Below are positions 1-10,560 of a stretch of DNA of 64,000 bases, one piece after another. The translations under genes were made by a program, and so were the position numbers. The notes below the pieces were generated by a model, which had not been told where the DNA came from, ran no database searches, and saw only the letters and a list, made by a program, of their open reading frames with translations. The DNA is taken from positions 18,936,863 through 19,000,862 of the forward strand of contig NC_134849.1 of assembly GCF_965363235.1 (NCBI RefSeq). Reading direction: 5' to 3'. Position 1 is the stretch's first letter. The number at the start of each line of letters is the position of its first letter. This stretch comes from Mytilus galloprovincialis. Lineage: Eukaryota > Mollusca > Bivalvia > Mytilida > Mytilidae.

Positions 1-1551
1 CAATCAAAGTTTTTTTTTTTTGCATGCTTTTATAGAAGAGCTGTACTATATAATGCAAATAAGCGTTTAAGTCTTTCGCCAAAAAATACTATCAATTTAT
101 TTTTGTCCTATGTAAACTTCCGTACCATTTCCTTCCATTCATGATCATTAAATTGAACTGTAAAATATTTCTTGGTACCTTCTTAATTCCTTTATAAGTC
201 TTATGTAAACATAATTATGACAATAACTGTTGTGAGCACAAGATTCACTGCACACTTTTAAAGTTCTGCTTCATCAAACATTAAAATGTGAACTTAAGTT
301 TTGAGACTTTTTTAATCGACACGATTGGGATTTTTGTATATGAGAACATGGTTTATCTATTAGTTGATAATGCGGCTTTGAACTAGCTTTCAGTACCTGC
401 GAGCATTCGTTGTTCAATAATGTGTGTCTTTGTGTTATTATTTTATGTGATAAATTGTTGCGTTGGTACACCACTGTAACAATGAAGGAGGAAATGAGGA
501 GGGTTGGTTGGGTGGAAGTGGGGAGGGGTATGCAGAGCGCTAACAAACATGTCTATGCGGCATGGGCTTTGATCATTGTTGAAGCATCAATGTTAGGGCA
601 TTTAATATCTTAATAAAACTATTCTTATTTTAGATACTATATATTGTTATCTGATACTGGACGAAAGATGTTGCCCTTTTATGTAATTGTGTAATACAAG
701 TTACGATCATTTGAAAACACATATTAAACAGCCAAATGGATGCACAAGAGCTAAAATAGGCGTCATAGATCCTATTGACAACAATTATCTGCCCAATTTT
801 ATTGATTTTGTAACATTTGTTTCAAATATGACCAACTTCTTATCCAAAATCACCAGCACCGTATCAGGACCCACCAGCACAGTAATGAGTATCAGGACAT
901 GAATAAATTGAGAAAATGCTAAATTTCAATAAATTGCAGTTTTTTTCACAAAATAGTTTTGTCGTGTGGATTGCGGTATAGAAAGCGGACTCTATGAGCA
1001 TTTCTGTTTTATTTTTTCAGTTCTAGATTTTCTGAAAATGAGCATTTTTGTGTTACGCTTACTGAAACAGTTTAGAGGGTCAACTCTTTAATGGTTTATA
1101 TATGAACCCATAAGAAACAAAATTGAAAAATCTCAACTGTTTTCTTCCATTTTTTATGAGTGAAAACGTCAAAAATCATCATTTTCGTCTTTGTTTACAT
1201 TTTTTCATTGATCACCAGCACCCGTCAGGACCGAATCACCAGCACAGAACGTTCTCTCGCAGGACAACCATACCCACCGTGTATCATCAATGTCTTTCAC
1301 AAGTTCGAAAATCACTTCCGATCATTTATTTTTAAAAGAGTTATGGCTCATGGAAATATGGCTTTCATATCTTGCAAGATTTTTATTATAAACCTATATA
1401 TATATATATATATATATATATCAGCGATGTGTTTGACAATTTCGAAAATAAATATTCTTGACGGGGATGCACTTTAGAAATATTAATTATAATGGAAATC
1501 ACAGTGCATTTGCTTTGAAGCCTTCATTTCCAAAGTAATAATAAGTCTTAT

Positions 1552-1597
1552 CATGGAAGTATTATATTGTCAATATTGTCAATATAATACTTCCATG
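1552..1597. repeat. Inverted repeat, arms CATGGAAGTATTATATTG
   Basis: Left arm CATGGAAGTATTATATTG is mirrored by CAATATAATACTTCCATG around a spacer that itself repeats TCAATATTG. The same arm sequence recurs at 1660-1695. Confidence 0.85.
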
Positions 1598-1659
1598 GTC
1601 TTATCAAGGAGGTTATATAACCTCTTTGGTCATTCAATTAATGCCGGTGTTCCTTGAAT

Positions 1660-1695
1660 CATGGAAGTATTATATTTTAATATAATACTTCCATG
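1660..1695. repeat. Perfect palindrome related to 1552-1597
   Basis: CATGGAAGTATTATAT and its exact reverse complement are separated by TTTA. Two copies of the same hairpin within 150 bp suggest a small foldback family or ends of a short element. Confidence 0.85.
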
Positions 1696-2364
1696 CTTGA
1701 ATAGATAAAATATGTCATAACGAGACCCATTAGACCTCTGCTATCATCAGTTTATTCACCATCATTATCAGTTGCACATCTCTATTTAATATGTAAACGT
1801 GATTTCTCCTTGCGTGCTAATTTAATTTACTTCACCAGTTCAGGAACGTCTTAACATAATGATTAATTTCAAAACCACATAACCAGTGGCATATTTATTA
1901 TGTAAATGATTAAAGATCATAATTATGCTGATTCGTCACATTTACGCATGTTTTACGCCGTTGATAAGACACACGTGCTTCATATTAAAGTGTAATATAA
2001 TGCAAATGAAAGACATTTGGAATTATATTTAATAACAAAATCTTTTCTATTCGCAGGAGAGGTGTAATTTTAAATCAGGGAAAAAGGGGGGGGGGTATTT
2101 CTTAAAGTATTTCTTAAAAGTAAAATAACATTTAAAAATCAAGTAAATCTATTGATGTATTTAGTTTTGTTTATTATTTATTTATTTTTTAAAATTCCTT
2201 TTTTGTTCCAAAGTTTTTTTTTTATTTTTTATTTTGATTATTTCATCCATTCATGAGGGCCTGAATGGGGTTTACTGAATAAAGAATAATTCGCAAAAAG
2301 TGCAGAATTTTATAATATAGAAAAATTGGCATATGTAATAAAGAATTTAGAATAATTGATTGCT

Positions 2365-2645
2365 TTAAGGTGGTACCTAACACTACAGGGAGATAACTCT
2401 GTAAAATCAGCAGAACGTTTTAATGACGTTGTGTTCATGAGGGAATATTAAGCTTCTCAATGATCAAAATAAGTGTTTGTCAAACTGCTATATAACCAGT
2501 GTAATTTTTCTGATTAAACGGTTGGTTCAAATTTTTTGAAATTTTTATATTTTTGTCAAAGGGTCAAAGTAAATAATTTGTCAAAATTTTAAGAAAATTA
2601 AACGAGCCAAATTAATTTTAGTTAAAGTGTTAGGTACCACCTTAA
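2365..2645. mobile_element. TTAA-flanked MITE, copy 1
   Basis: A 281-bp element whose ends, GGTGGTACCTAACACT and AGTGTTAGGTACCACC, are inverted repeats bounded by TTAA on both sides. It is nearly identical to the element at 15378-15659. It has no coding capacity. The TTAA boundaries may be a target-site duplication or part of the inverted repeat. Confidence 0.85.
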
Positions 2646-2680
2646 TATTACGAAAAGAGAAAATGGGCAAAACAATTTAA

Positions 2681-2810
2681 AATCCACTTGACAATCTATC
2701 TTACAATCCACTTGACAATCTATCTTACAATCCACTTGACAATCTATCTTACAATCCACTTAACAATCTATCTTACAATCCACTTAACAATCTATCTTAC
2801 AATCCACTTT
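2681..2810 (+). repeat. 24-bp minisatellite, five units plus a partial
   Basis: The unit AATCCACTTGACAATCTATC plus TTAC is repeated five times; the last two full units carry a G-to-A change (CTTAACA). A partial unit follows. Confidence 0.95.
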
Positions 2811-4682
2811 CAATGGTTAAAGCATGACATATAACATTGCTCCTTATTGAATGGCGTATCATAGTTTGACCTAAAAAGTCTATTTACTCCTAAAGTTTGA
2901 ACGGTGTACATAGACATATATTCTCTGACCCAGTCTGTCAGCAACAACCCTTATATAATGGAGTAGGGGTCTGTTGTCTGTGTGGCAAATGTCTCTGTCC
3001 TTATCCTCGTACCTTCATTTAAGAATTGAATGCAGAAGTAGATTTTGAAATGTGCGCACGGTCAACGCTTTTACAAACCTAATAAAGTTACAAAAAGAAG
3101 CATTCAATGCTTATAATTATATTTTTTAGCTAGGATCACCAAAACACAATTTTGATCAAGCTTTTATTTAATTTACATGTGCAATTTATTGTGGGACCTC
3201 GTACCATCATGAATGATAAATTTTATTGTGTAATGAAGTTGATTAAGCAATAACGCGAAATTGCAGTGTAGCCAATCAGAATAAGGTATTATTAACCTAT
3301 AACTGTACAATGTAACCTATGGGAGTGCAACCCACGTATAAATCTCAATAACTGAAAATTATACCATGGTTTTTTTGTATAAGGTATTCTAAAGAAATAA
3401 AATTTAAGACCTGGCCGCGGCCGCCTGAATTTTTTGAAAGAAACAACAAAGTCAGTGTGGGGCCACTAAGCTAAACTGCCCACTTTGCACCAGCTGAAAT
3501 AAATGATTGCTTAGGGTGGGAATCGAACCCACATACACCAACTCTGTTCTATATTTTAAATGAATCTAGTTTCGCTCCCAGAACAAACAAGTAAAAGTTT
3601 TAAAATATGTTGATTTTCGGTTATTAAATTGTAAACTTTCTATAGGCTCCACTGTACAGCTACATTTACATGAATCACATTTAACCGTTTGTTTGGCAAG
3701 GCGGGTTAGTCTTTAGGCGATGGAGGGGACAGGAAGCACGCCCCTTTTAAAGAACTTTAAATATGGTAAATAAATAACCTATTTAATAGTATTTTCAAAT
3801 GTTGGCGTGCTTTACCCCCACCCCCACTTTAAAAGTGTTTGATCCTCACCCGGTTTATTAAACACTGCTGACATCTAGACTTTTAATGAAGCTACTAGAT
3901 GTTTGACCGTTAAAATTAGATAGCGTTTGTTTACTCTAAACAGGAATATATATGTTAGATATACTGTTCCCAGCCCTAAATGAGCTATCCCGTTTAATTA
4001 ATGTACGCCATGGGCGAGGGGGGATAGAACCTTTATCAGGACTCCGGAATCGGCTGTTTTTAAGATCGGGATTTCGGGATTGACCCTTTCGGGATCCGGG
4101 ATTTCTTTTTTTCGAATTTCGGGACCTCGGGATTTCGTGTTTTTAAGCCCAGGATTGCGGGATCAGGACCCCTCCTACCCTCCCTCATGGGCTTCTGGTT
4201 TCAAAGTTAAACGTGGAATAATTCATACAAACTCTCAGACAGATTCTTGTGAAATTAATTTCCTCAAAATCATTAATTAATATAAAAAAATTAAAGCATT
4301 TCGAACATTTTGAAAACAAATATTAAAATTAAAAAAAAACATACCCTTTGCAGTTCAATTGTTCGTAAGATTGGGATTGCAGCAATCTTCCAAAATATCA
4401 GAAATCTGTACTAGAAGTTTCTTGTGTCCTTATTCAGAACATCTAAATATTTTTTTCGTCACCAATGTAAAGATGCATCCATCGCTGTCGAAAAATCTTT
4501 TCAAACTGATTACCCGCTGTTTCTGAAGCCCGTGCTAGTTTTAAAAAGTAGGCGGAGCCTTAAGTGTAAGGTCCGAAAAGGGTTATTTTACAGATTATTA
4601 CAGATAAAATAATTTCGAAGTAAACAAACAAAAATATATGAAATACACGATTTTAAACAGCGAAAGATGCAATAGGTTAAAA
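2811..4682. other. No gene seen; includes a CGGGATTTCGGGAT-rich repeat
   Basis: No supported exon. At about 4040-4170 there is a run of CGGGATTTC-type motifs of a low-complexity dispersed kind. A NotI-like GCGGCCGC occurs near 3416, unusual in such AT-rich DNA but without visible meaning. Confidence 0.45.
3505..3560 (-). repeat. Possible tRNA-derived SINE fragment (B box)
   Basis: Read on the minus strand this has GTGGGTTCGATTCCCACC, a perfect RNA polymerase III B box. No convincing A box or tRNA fold was found upstream of it, so it is called a SINE fragment rather than a tRNA gene. Confidence 0.35.
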
Positions 4683-4866
4683 CAGATATTTCATATTTTT
4701 TGGAAAGTTTTGTGTTGTTTCGTAAATTATACCATAGTTTTTGTTGAAACCCCTCGGCAACCTCACTCGACTTCGTCTGGTGAGGTTATTGCCGGGGGTT
4801 TCAACAAAAGCTATGGTATAATTTACGAAACACCACAAAACTGTCCAAAAGATATGAAATATCTAT
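4683..4866. repeat. Long foldback palindrome (arms about 80 bp)
   Basis: AGATATTTCATATTTT through CGGCAACCTCAC is mirrored by GTGAGGTTATTGCCG through AAAAGATATGAAATATCT around a loop of about 13 nt (TCGACTTCGTCTG). The arms match with a few mismatches. The structure could extrude as a cruciform or be a foldback MITE. Confidence 0.9.
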
Positions 4867-5190
4867 AACTAATGAAACATATACATCTAATGTAATTATT
4901 TTGCAGTGACAGTTATAATTTCCGGTCACTGATCTTTGTAGACCGATTTTGCTGAACTTTCGGCTATGTGTTATCGTCCTGAATATCCGTGTCATATTTA
5001 AGACAAATACACAAAATGAATCAATACTTTTTGTCATAATAGTATTATTTTGATATATACTTACCGATACAGACTACATCGAATAATATTCATAACCAAT
5101 GAATTTATTGTACAATTGATTTTCTTTGTTGAATATGCATGAGATATTTGTCACTGGACGTAGCTGAAACTCTAACTAATCAATCACAAT

Positions 5191-7062
5191 TCTATGTTAT
5201 AAACGTTTTACTTGTAGGTTCTACTGTTGGTGAATGTGGCTAACTTTTGAGGCGCCACTACCCAGTACCATGGATTGTATGCACTTCAAGATACTTATAA
5301 AAACTCTATGTTATAAACGTTTTACTTGTAGATTTTACTGTTGGTGAATGTGGCTAACTTTTGAGGCGCCACTCCCCAGTACAATGGATTGTATGCACTT
5401 CAAGATACTTATAAAAACTCTATGTTATAAACGTTTTACTTGTAGATTTTACTGTTGGTGAATGTGGCTAACTTTTGAGGCGCCACTCCCCAGTACCATG
5501 GATTGTATGCACTTCAAGATACTTATAAAAACTCTATGTTATAAACGTTTTACTTGTAGATTTTACTGTTGGTGAATGTGGCTAACTTTTGAGGCGCCAC
5601 TCCCCAGTACCATGGATTGTATGCACTTCAAGATACTTATAAAAACTCTTTGTTATATAAAAAAGAAGATGTGGTATGATTGCCAATGCGACAACTAGTA
5701 TAAACGTTTTACTTGTAGATTTTACTGTTGGTGAATGTGGCTAACTTTTGAGGCGCCACTCCCCAGTACCATGGATTGTATGCACTTCAAGATACTTATA
5801 AAAACTCTATGTTATAAACGTTTTACTTGTAGATTTTACTGTTGGTGAATGTGGCTAACTTTTGAGGCGCCACTCCCCAGTACCATGGATTGTATGCACT
5901 TCAAGATACTTATAAAAACTCTATGTTATAAACGTTTTACTTGTAGATTTTACTGTTGGTGAATGTGGCTAACTTTTGAGGCGCCACTCCCCAGTACCAT
6001 GGATTGTATCCATTTCAAGATACTTATAAAAACTCTATGTTATAAACGTTTTACTTGTAGATTTTACTGTTGGTGAATGTGGCTAACTTTTGAGGCGCCA
6101 CTCCCCAGTACCATGGATTGTATGCACTTCAAGATACTTATAAAAACTCTTTGTTATATAAAAAAGAAGATGTGGTATGATTGCCAATGCGACAACTAGT
6201 ATAAACGTTTTACTTGTAGATTTTACTGTTGGTGAATGTGGCTAACTTTTGAGGCGCCACTCCCCAGTACCATGGATTGTATGCACTTCAAGATACTTAT
6301 AAAAACTCTATGTTATAAACGTTTTACTTGTAGATTTTACTGTTGGTGAATGTGGCTAACTTTTGAGGCGCCACTCCCCAGTACCATGGATTGTATGCAC
6401 TTCAAGATACTTATAAAAACTCTATGTTATAAACGTTTTACTTGTAGATTTTACTGTTGGTGAATGTGGCTAACTTTTGAGGCGCCACTCCCCAGTACCA
6501 TGGATTGTATCCATTTCAAGATACTTATAAAAACTCTATGTTATAAACGTTTTACTTGTAGATTTTACTGTTGGTGAATGTGGCTAACTTTTGAGGCGTC
6601 ACTCCCCAGTACCATGGATTGTATGCACTTCAAGATACTTATAAAAACTCTATGTTATAAACGTTTTACTTGTAGATTTTACTGTTGGTGAATGTGGCTA
6701 ACTTTTGAGGCGCCACTCCCCAGTACCATGGATTGTATGCATTTCAAGATACTTATAAAAACTCTATGTTATAAACGTTTTACTTGTAGATTTTACTGTT
6801 GGTGAATGTGGCTAACTTTTGAGGCGCCACTCCCCAGTACCATGGATTGTATGCACTTCAAGATACTTATAAAAACTCTTTGTTATATAAAAAAGAAGAT
6901 GTGGTATGATTGCCAATGCGACAACTAGTATAAACGTTTTACTTGTAGATTTTACTGTTGGTGAATGTGGCTAACTTTTGAGGCGCCACTCCCCAGTACC
7001 ATGGATTGTATGCACTTCAAGATACTTATAAAAACTCTATGTTATAAACGTTTTACTTGTAG
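5191..7062 (+). repeat. Tandem array of 15 partial GPx Sec-exon copies
   Basis: The unit is 114 bp: 27 bp of intron end (TCTATG to the acceptor TTTTACTTGTAG) plus the first 87 bp of the Sec exon. Exon-like parts start at 5218, 5332, 5446, 5560, 5719, 5833, 5947, 6061, 6220, 6334, 6448, 6562, 6676, 6790 and 6949; the functional exon at 7063 is the sixteenth. Each copy keeps the frame through UGA for 29 codons but breaks off after AAAAAC, has no donor, and meets TAA four codons later. Copies 2-15 start ATTTTACTG, while copy 1 and the functional exon start GTTCTACTG. All 15 copies carry AAC for Ser and TAT for Asn. The units are nearly identical, which implies recent expansion or homogenisation. 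Confidence 0.95.
5649..5699 (+). repeat. 45-bp insert in array units, derived from a dispersed mussel repeat
   Basis: The spacer after copies 4, 8 and 14 (near 5649, 6150 and 6879) is 45 bp longer. The extra sequence contains AAGAAGATGTGGTATGATTG, the start of the dispersed repeat seen whole at 48363 and 55010. All three inserts look identical, so one insertion was copied along with neighbouring units. Confidence 0.85.
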
Positions 7063-7188
7063 GTTCTACTGTTGGTGAATGTGGCTAGCTTTTGAGGCGC
7101 CACTCCCCAGTACCATGGATTGAATGCACTTCAAGATACTTATAAAAACTTCCACGTCGTTGGGGTTCCTTGTAATCTGTTTGGCAAG
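7063..7188 (+). CDS. GPX: GPx exon with the selenocysteine codon (functional copy)
   Basis: This 126-nt exon follows the acceptor TTTTACTTGTAG and ends at AAG before the donor GTACGT. It is the only one of 16 copies that continues past the conserved 87 nt into the VPCNLFGK block and reaches a donor. It keeps the family residues Ser before FU (AGC) and Asn in GLNAL (AAT), which the array copies have changed to Asn and Tyr. The in-frame TGA is at 7093-7095. Confidence 0.93.
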
Positions 7189-9058
7189 GTACGTATTTGT
7201 GGTAGAGTGACTCAAGCAAATTTTACTTAGTCAATGTTTCATTATTTAATAAAATAATAAAACGCAAAACTAAGAACGTAAGTCTAAGAATCGCAAAACT
7301 AAGGTTGATGTGGTTCATAAGTGTGTCTTGTTTCTCGTTCTTTATATAGACTAGACCGTTAGTTTTCCTCATTTGAATGATTTTGCACTAGTCGTGTTTG
7401 GAGCCTTTTATAGCTTGCTATATGAGCCAATGCTCCGTATTGAAGATCGTACGTTAACCTATAATGGTTTACTTTTATAAATTGTGACTTGGATGGAGAG
7501 TTGTCTCATTGGCACTCATACCATATCTTATTATATCTATGTACCATTTAGACAGATTTTAGCAAGTTTTGAGTTTAAATGAAATCCTTTAACCGAAACA
7601 AAAATTATGTTGCAAGTAAAGCTATATAATGTCTTCTGGCTAAAAGACAATTGATTCTGGTTAGCGACGTCTTTTTGTAAAGCACTTTACAACTACATGT
7701 GAAATCTTCCTTTTTTTACATCAAAGTGACTACAAGAATAACTAAACAACTTTTTGGTTTATGAAAATTTTGAAGAGAATAAATTTTGGAACTAAATTTT
7801 GGATTTTTTTCTTTCAATATTAAGTTTGTTACTTCCCTTCTAACAAAATGGGGTTTTAATAGTTTATATCATCACGACCCAAAAAAAATGTATTCAAATT
7901 TTAACTTCACATCTCTATATATTGAAGCCTGTACATGCTATTTTTTTTTTTTTTTTTTTTTTTCGAAAAAACGTTTTCAATTTTGTTGTTTTTAATGAAA
8001 AACAATTTTCGCTATTTTTAAAAGTGAAATGACACCTATTTTGTTTACTTTCATAGCAGATGATTTTAAGGAGCGAAAGTTATGGTTCATTTGAATGATT
8101 TACAATTTTTATTTCAGCAAGAGCCAGGAGCAAACGGAACGGAAATTTTAAACATGCTAAAACATGTTCGTCCAGGTTCCGGATTCGTTCCAAACTTCAC
8201 ACTGACACAAAAGACTGATGTCAATGGAGAAAAGGAACATGCATTATTCACATACCTAAAGGTAATTTCTAATTGTGTTGGTTTATGCTTTTCAGCTCAC
8301 CGGGACCGAAGGGCTCCATGTTAGCTTATGCCATCACTTGGCGTCCGTCGTCTGTCGTCGTCAAAAACTATTTTAATAATCTTCTCTTCTGAAACTACCG
8401 AGCCAATTTACTTCTAACTTTAACAGAATGTTTCTTAATGTATCTAGTTTATAAATTGTATCCAAAGTTTTGATCCACCAACAAACTTGGCTGCAAAGTC
8501 ATTGGTTGTCGTGGTCTCGGAGTTTATTTTCTATGGAGAAATTAATGTATGAATGTACAATGTATGCTCTGTACTTTCCTACTTTTTGTTAGTAGTACCA
8601 TTATAGGTAAAATTGCATGCTCTATATGAGGATAACGAAATAACCTACTTTGTTTGCTGATTTGTGTAATGTATCCACGGTTAAAATATAAGTTCAGTCA
8701 TTATAATTACAAACAAATATGTAACAAAAAAACACAAAAAGGAATTTTCCGTTTTGAATTTTCCTCAGAGTTCGGTTTTTTTTCTTTTTTTTTTCATACA
8801 AATCATGTCTGTATATTTTAGGCTTACTGTCCACCAGTAGATGACATATTTTATACAGAAACATCTGGAATTTATTACAAGCCTTACCATAACAGTGATG
8901 TCAGATGGAACTTTGAAAAATTCCTTATCAATAAAGAAGGGAAAGCCGTAATGAGATACCCAACGCGTCTGGTACCATCCGCGTTAGAAAAAGATATAGA
9001 AGATTTGTTAGAGGAGGGATTACAAACAAACTCATATGGTGGAGGACCGGGGCGTTGA
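7063..9058 (+). CDS. GPX: Selenocysteine glutathione peroxidase, 3' part of gene (three exons)
   Basis: Glutathione peroxidases reduce hydrogen peroxide and lipid hydroperoxides with glutathione, using a selenocysteine. The exons 7063-7188, 8118-8261 and 8822-9058 join in phase 0 at GT/AG sites and give 168 residues. Exon 1 holds the active-site strand VNVASFUGATPQY, with U encoded by TGA at 7093-7095, then VPCNLFGK. Exon 2 opens with QEPG, supplying the catalytic Gln, followed by the family block [11 protein letters not shown]. Exon 3 has VRWNFEKFL, with catalytic Trp-Asn at 8906-8911. The tetrad Sec/Gln/Trp/Asn is therefore complete. The C-terminal extension and the QEPG form resemble the GPx3/5/6 group, which is often secreted; subtype is inferred. 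The N-terminal exon or exons (signal peptide, first strand, about 50 residues) were not found and may lie before the window. A SECIS hairpin in the 3' UTR supports UGA decoding. A gene caller that reads TGA as stop would miss this gene. Confidence 0.93.
7475..7540 (-). repeat. Fragment of dispersed family C (reverse)
   Basis: GAGAGTTGTCTCATTGGCAC followed by TCATACCATATCTT is the reverse complement of the family start seen at 48363. Other reverse pieces lie near 16715-16805, 46045-46115, 48740-48815, 51850-51945 and 59385-59440. Confidence 0.8.
8118..8261 (+). CDS. GPX: GPx exon with catalytic Gln and VRPG block
   Basis: The acceptor TTTATTTCAG precedes CAA GAG CCA GGA (QEPG). The exon is 48 codons, phase 0 at both ends, with donor GTAATT. 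It carries [12 protein letters not shown] and [11 protein letters not shown], both highly characteristic of the family. Confidence 0.94.
8290..8560 (+). repeat. Dispersed repeat family G (intronic copy)
   Basis: This lies inside a GPx intron. It contains AGCTTATGCCATCACTTGGC followed by CGTCCGTCGTC runs, a sequence I recall as a common bivalve repeat. The same family lies in reverse at 31835-32060 and 40040-40275. Confidence 0.75.
8822..9058 (+). CDS. GPX: GPx terminal exon with WNFEKFL and stop
   Basis: The acceptor TATATTTTAG precedes GCT TAC TGT. The exon encodes 78 residues and then TGA at 9056-9058, which is the true stop and distinct from the recoded TGA in the Sec exon. It holds the catalytic Trp-Asn pair and an acidic C-terminal tail ending in a Gly-rich stretch. 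Confidence 0.93.
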   Translation, partial: AYCPPVDDIFYTETSGIYYKPYHNSDVRWNFEKFLINKEGKAVMRYPTRLVPSALEKDIEDLLEEGLQTNSYGGGPGR

Positions 9059-9567
9059 CTAGTAAATTGGACTTTATTTTCGGCTTTATGGCTTTTTATA
9101 TGCAAAATATTGTAAGGCGCAAACCATTTTCTTATTTAGGGAAAAGATAAGCAAAATTAGTTTATTTACTGTTTTATTTATTTGGATTGGATGAGGTGGG
9201 GTGGTAGGTTGAAGGAATGAAATATCCTTCCCTGGTAAAAAAAATGGTTTGTGCCCAAAACTAGCGTTCGCAATACTAATAGCATTGAAGGTTTTTTAAT
9301 GATTCATTTTAACAAATATTTAATTTCATTTATTGCCAACGAATATTACTATATAATTGTTTAAAATAATTGACATGTATCGTACTGATATAAATTAAAT
9401 TTAAGTCTTATTTATTTTATGATGTAATTTTTACAGTTTATGATTAATTTGCCAGAAATAGAGGGAACTCTATGGTGAATTTTGAATGAATCAATGATAA
9501 AATGGTATTTGCATTCTATCATTTTTGTATTTGGTTCTTGTAAAAAGCAATGAATAAAACAAATAAA
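9059..9567 (+). other. GPx 3' UTR with poly(A) signals
   Basis: AT-rich untranslated sequence after the GPx stop codon. It contains the SECIS and ends with two AATAAA signals at 9553-9558 and 9562-9567. The extent of the UTR is inferred from those signals. Confidence 0.6.
9434..9493 (+). promoter_or_regulatory. SECIS element (form 2 type) in GPx 3' UTR
   Basis: A SECIS recruits SBP2 and the Sec elongation factor so that UGA is read as selenocysteine. The non-Watson-Crick quartet is ATGAT at 9440-9444 opposite TTGAA at 9482-9486, giving G-A and A-G tandem pairs. Helix II pairs AATTTGCC (9446-9453) with GGTGAATT (9474-9481). An apical internal loop carries the unpaired adenines (AGAA, 9454-9457). 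An extra 6-bp helix, ATAGAG/CTCTAT, with a GGAA tetraloop (9458-9473) defines form 2. Lower helix I pairs GTTTA with TGAAT. The element lies about 380 nt after the stop, a normal distance. The fold was drawn by eye. Confidence 0.87.
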
Positions 9568-10205
9568 ACAACAGTTTAGTTTAATAGTGTTTTTTTTTTA
9601 TGGTAAACAAGAGATTACTACAGAGTATCCATCAGTAGTTCCTTCACTTAAAATAACATATTCAGTTCAAACACATGTCACTATAATAAATAATTCAGCT
9701 AGTTAGAGCTGGGAATAGTGTGTCAATAAAAAATGTTCAAGGTTAAAGAGATTGATTAATGTTGGTGTTAAGGTATACTACTTCCCAAATCATAGTACGT
9801 CCTACCTGTTGCAAACGAAAAAGGGTTGGAAAAAATATTCCCTCAAGTGAATTTGACAGTTGTAGGAAGTAAATCCTACATTTAATTGCAGTAAAAAAAA
9901 TCTGGGTCAGACATATATTTTGGGTGTTTCAAAGCACCATTATTTTATTATTTGGTGTTTCTATAGAATATTTTGGAAGATTTACACAGGTAAGAAAGAG
10001 GTGAAATTTTGTCTTTAGTATTGGACAGGATGAAGTATACTCATTCCAAAAATTTCTTAATTTGAAACAAAAATAGTTCTGAGTTTTGTTTTGCAAAGTG
10101 CAAATTTAACAATGGGGGTAAAACACCGTAAACCCCCTTTCAGCACACTTGACTAAAATATCTGTGGCAAGTTTGATGACTATAGTAGAGGGAATACACA
10201 AAAAG
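9568..10205. other. No gene seen
   Basis: AT-rich intergenic sequence between the GPx poly(A) signals and a dispersed repeat. No exon, tandem repeat or terminal inverted repeat was recognised. Confidence 0.5.
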
Positions 10206-10560
10206 TAAATAAAAAAGAAGATGTGGTATGATTTGATGAACGAAAAACAAATATGTAACACATAAACAAACTACAACCACTGAATTACAGGCTCCTGACT
10301 TGGGACAGGCACATACATAAATAATGTGACGGGGTTAAACATGTTAGCGGGATCCCAACCCTCCCCCTAACGGCCTGAGACAGTGGTATTACAATACAAC
10401 ATAAGAACGAACTATAAAAATCAGTTGAAAATGCATCAGATGGACAAAAATACAAGTGGACGTGGCCGGGTACTTATACATCCCAACACAAAAAGACACA
10501 ATGAACAGATCTGAGAGTACTCGCAGTTATCTGATAGCTAGTTCAAAGCCACTAACAACT
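10206..10560 (+). repeat. Dispersed family C, internally deleted copy
   Basis: It starts AAAAAAGAAGATGTGGTATG, then jumps directly to the later block ATGAACGAAAAACAAATATG, so the middle is missing relative to 48363-48640. It continues through GGGATCCCAACCCTCC and the CGTGGCCGGGTAC block. Confidence 0.8.

Larger units (their letters stand above)
1..2364. other. No gene seen; AT-rich, small palindromes and a TA microsatellite
   Basis: No convincing exon was found here. The stretch holds a (TA)n run at about 1397-1422 and two related short palindromes at 1552-1597 and 1660-1695. It also has scattered copies of an ATCACCAGCAC motif (848-880, 1208-1245) of unknown meaning. The missing 5' GPx exons could be here, but I could not recognise them. 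Confidence 0.5.

Noticed and set aside
5218..6980. Treating each array unit as a functional alternative Sec exon
   Set aside because: No unit but the last reaches a donor site; all break off at the same place and hit TAA four codons later, and conserved residues are changed in all of them.
5191..7150. CRISPR array
   Set aside because: Regular repeats without unique spacers, in a eukaryotic genome; the unit is exon plus intron end.
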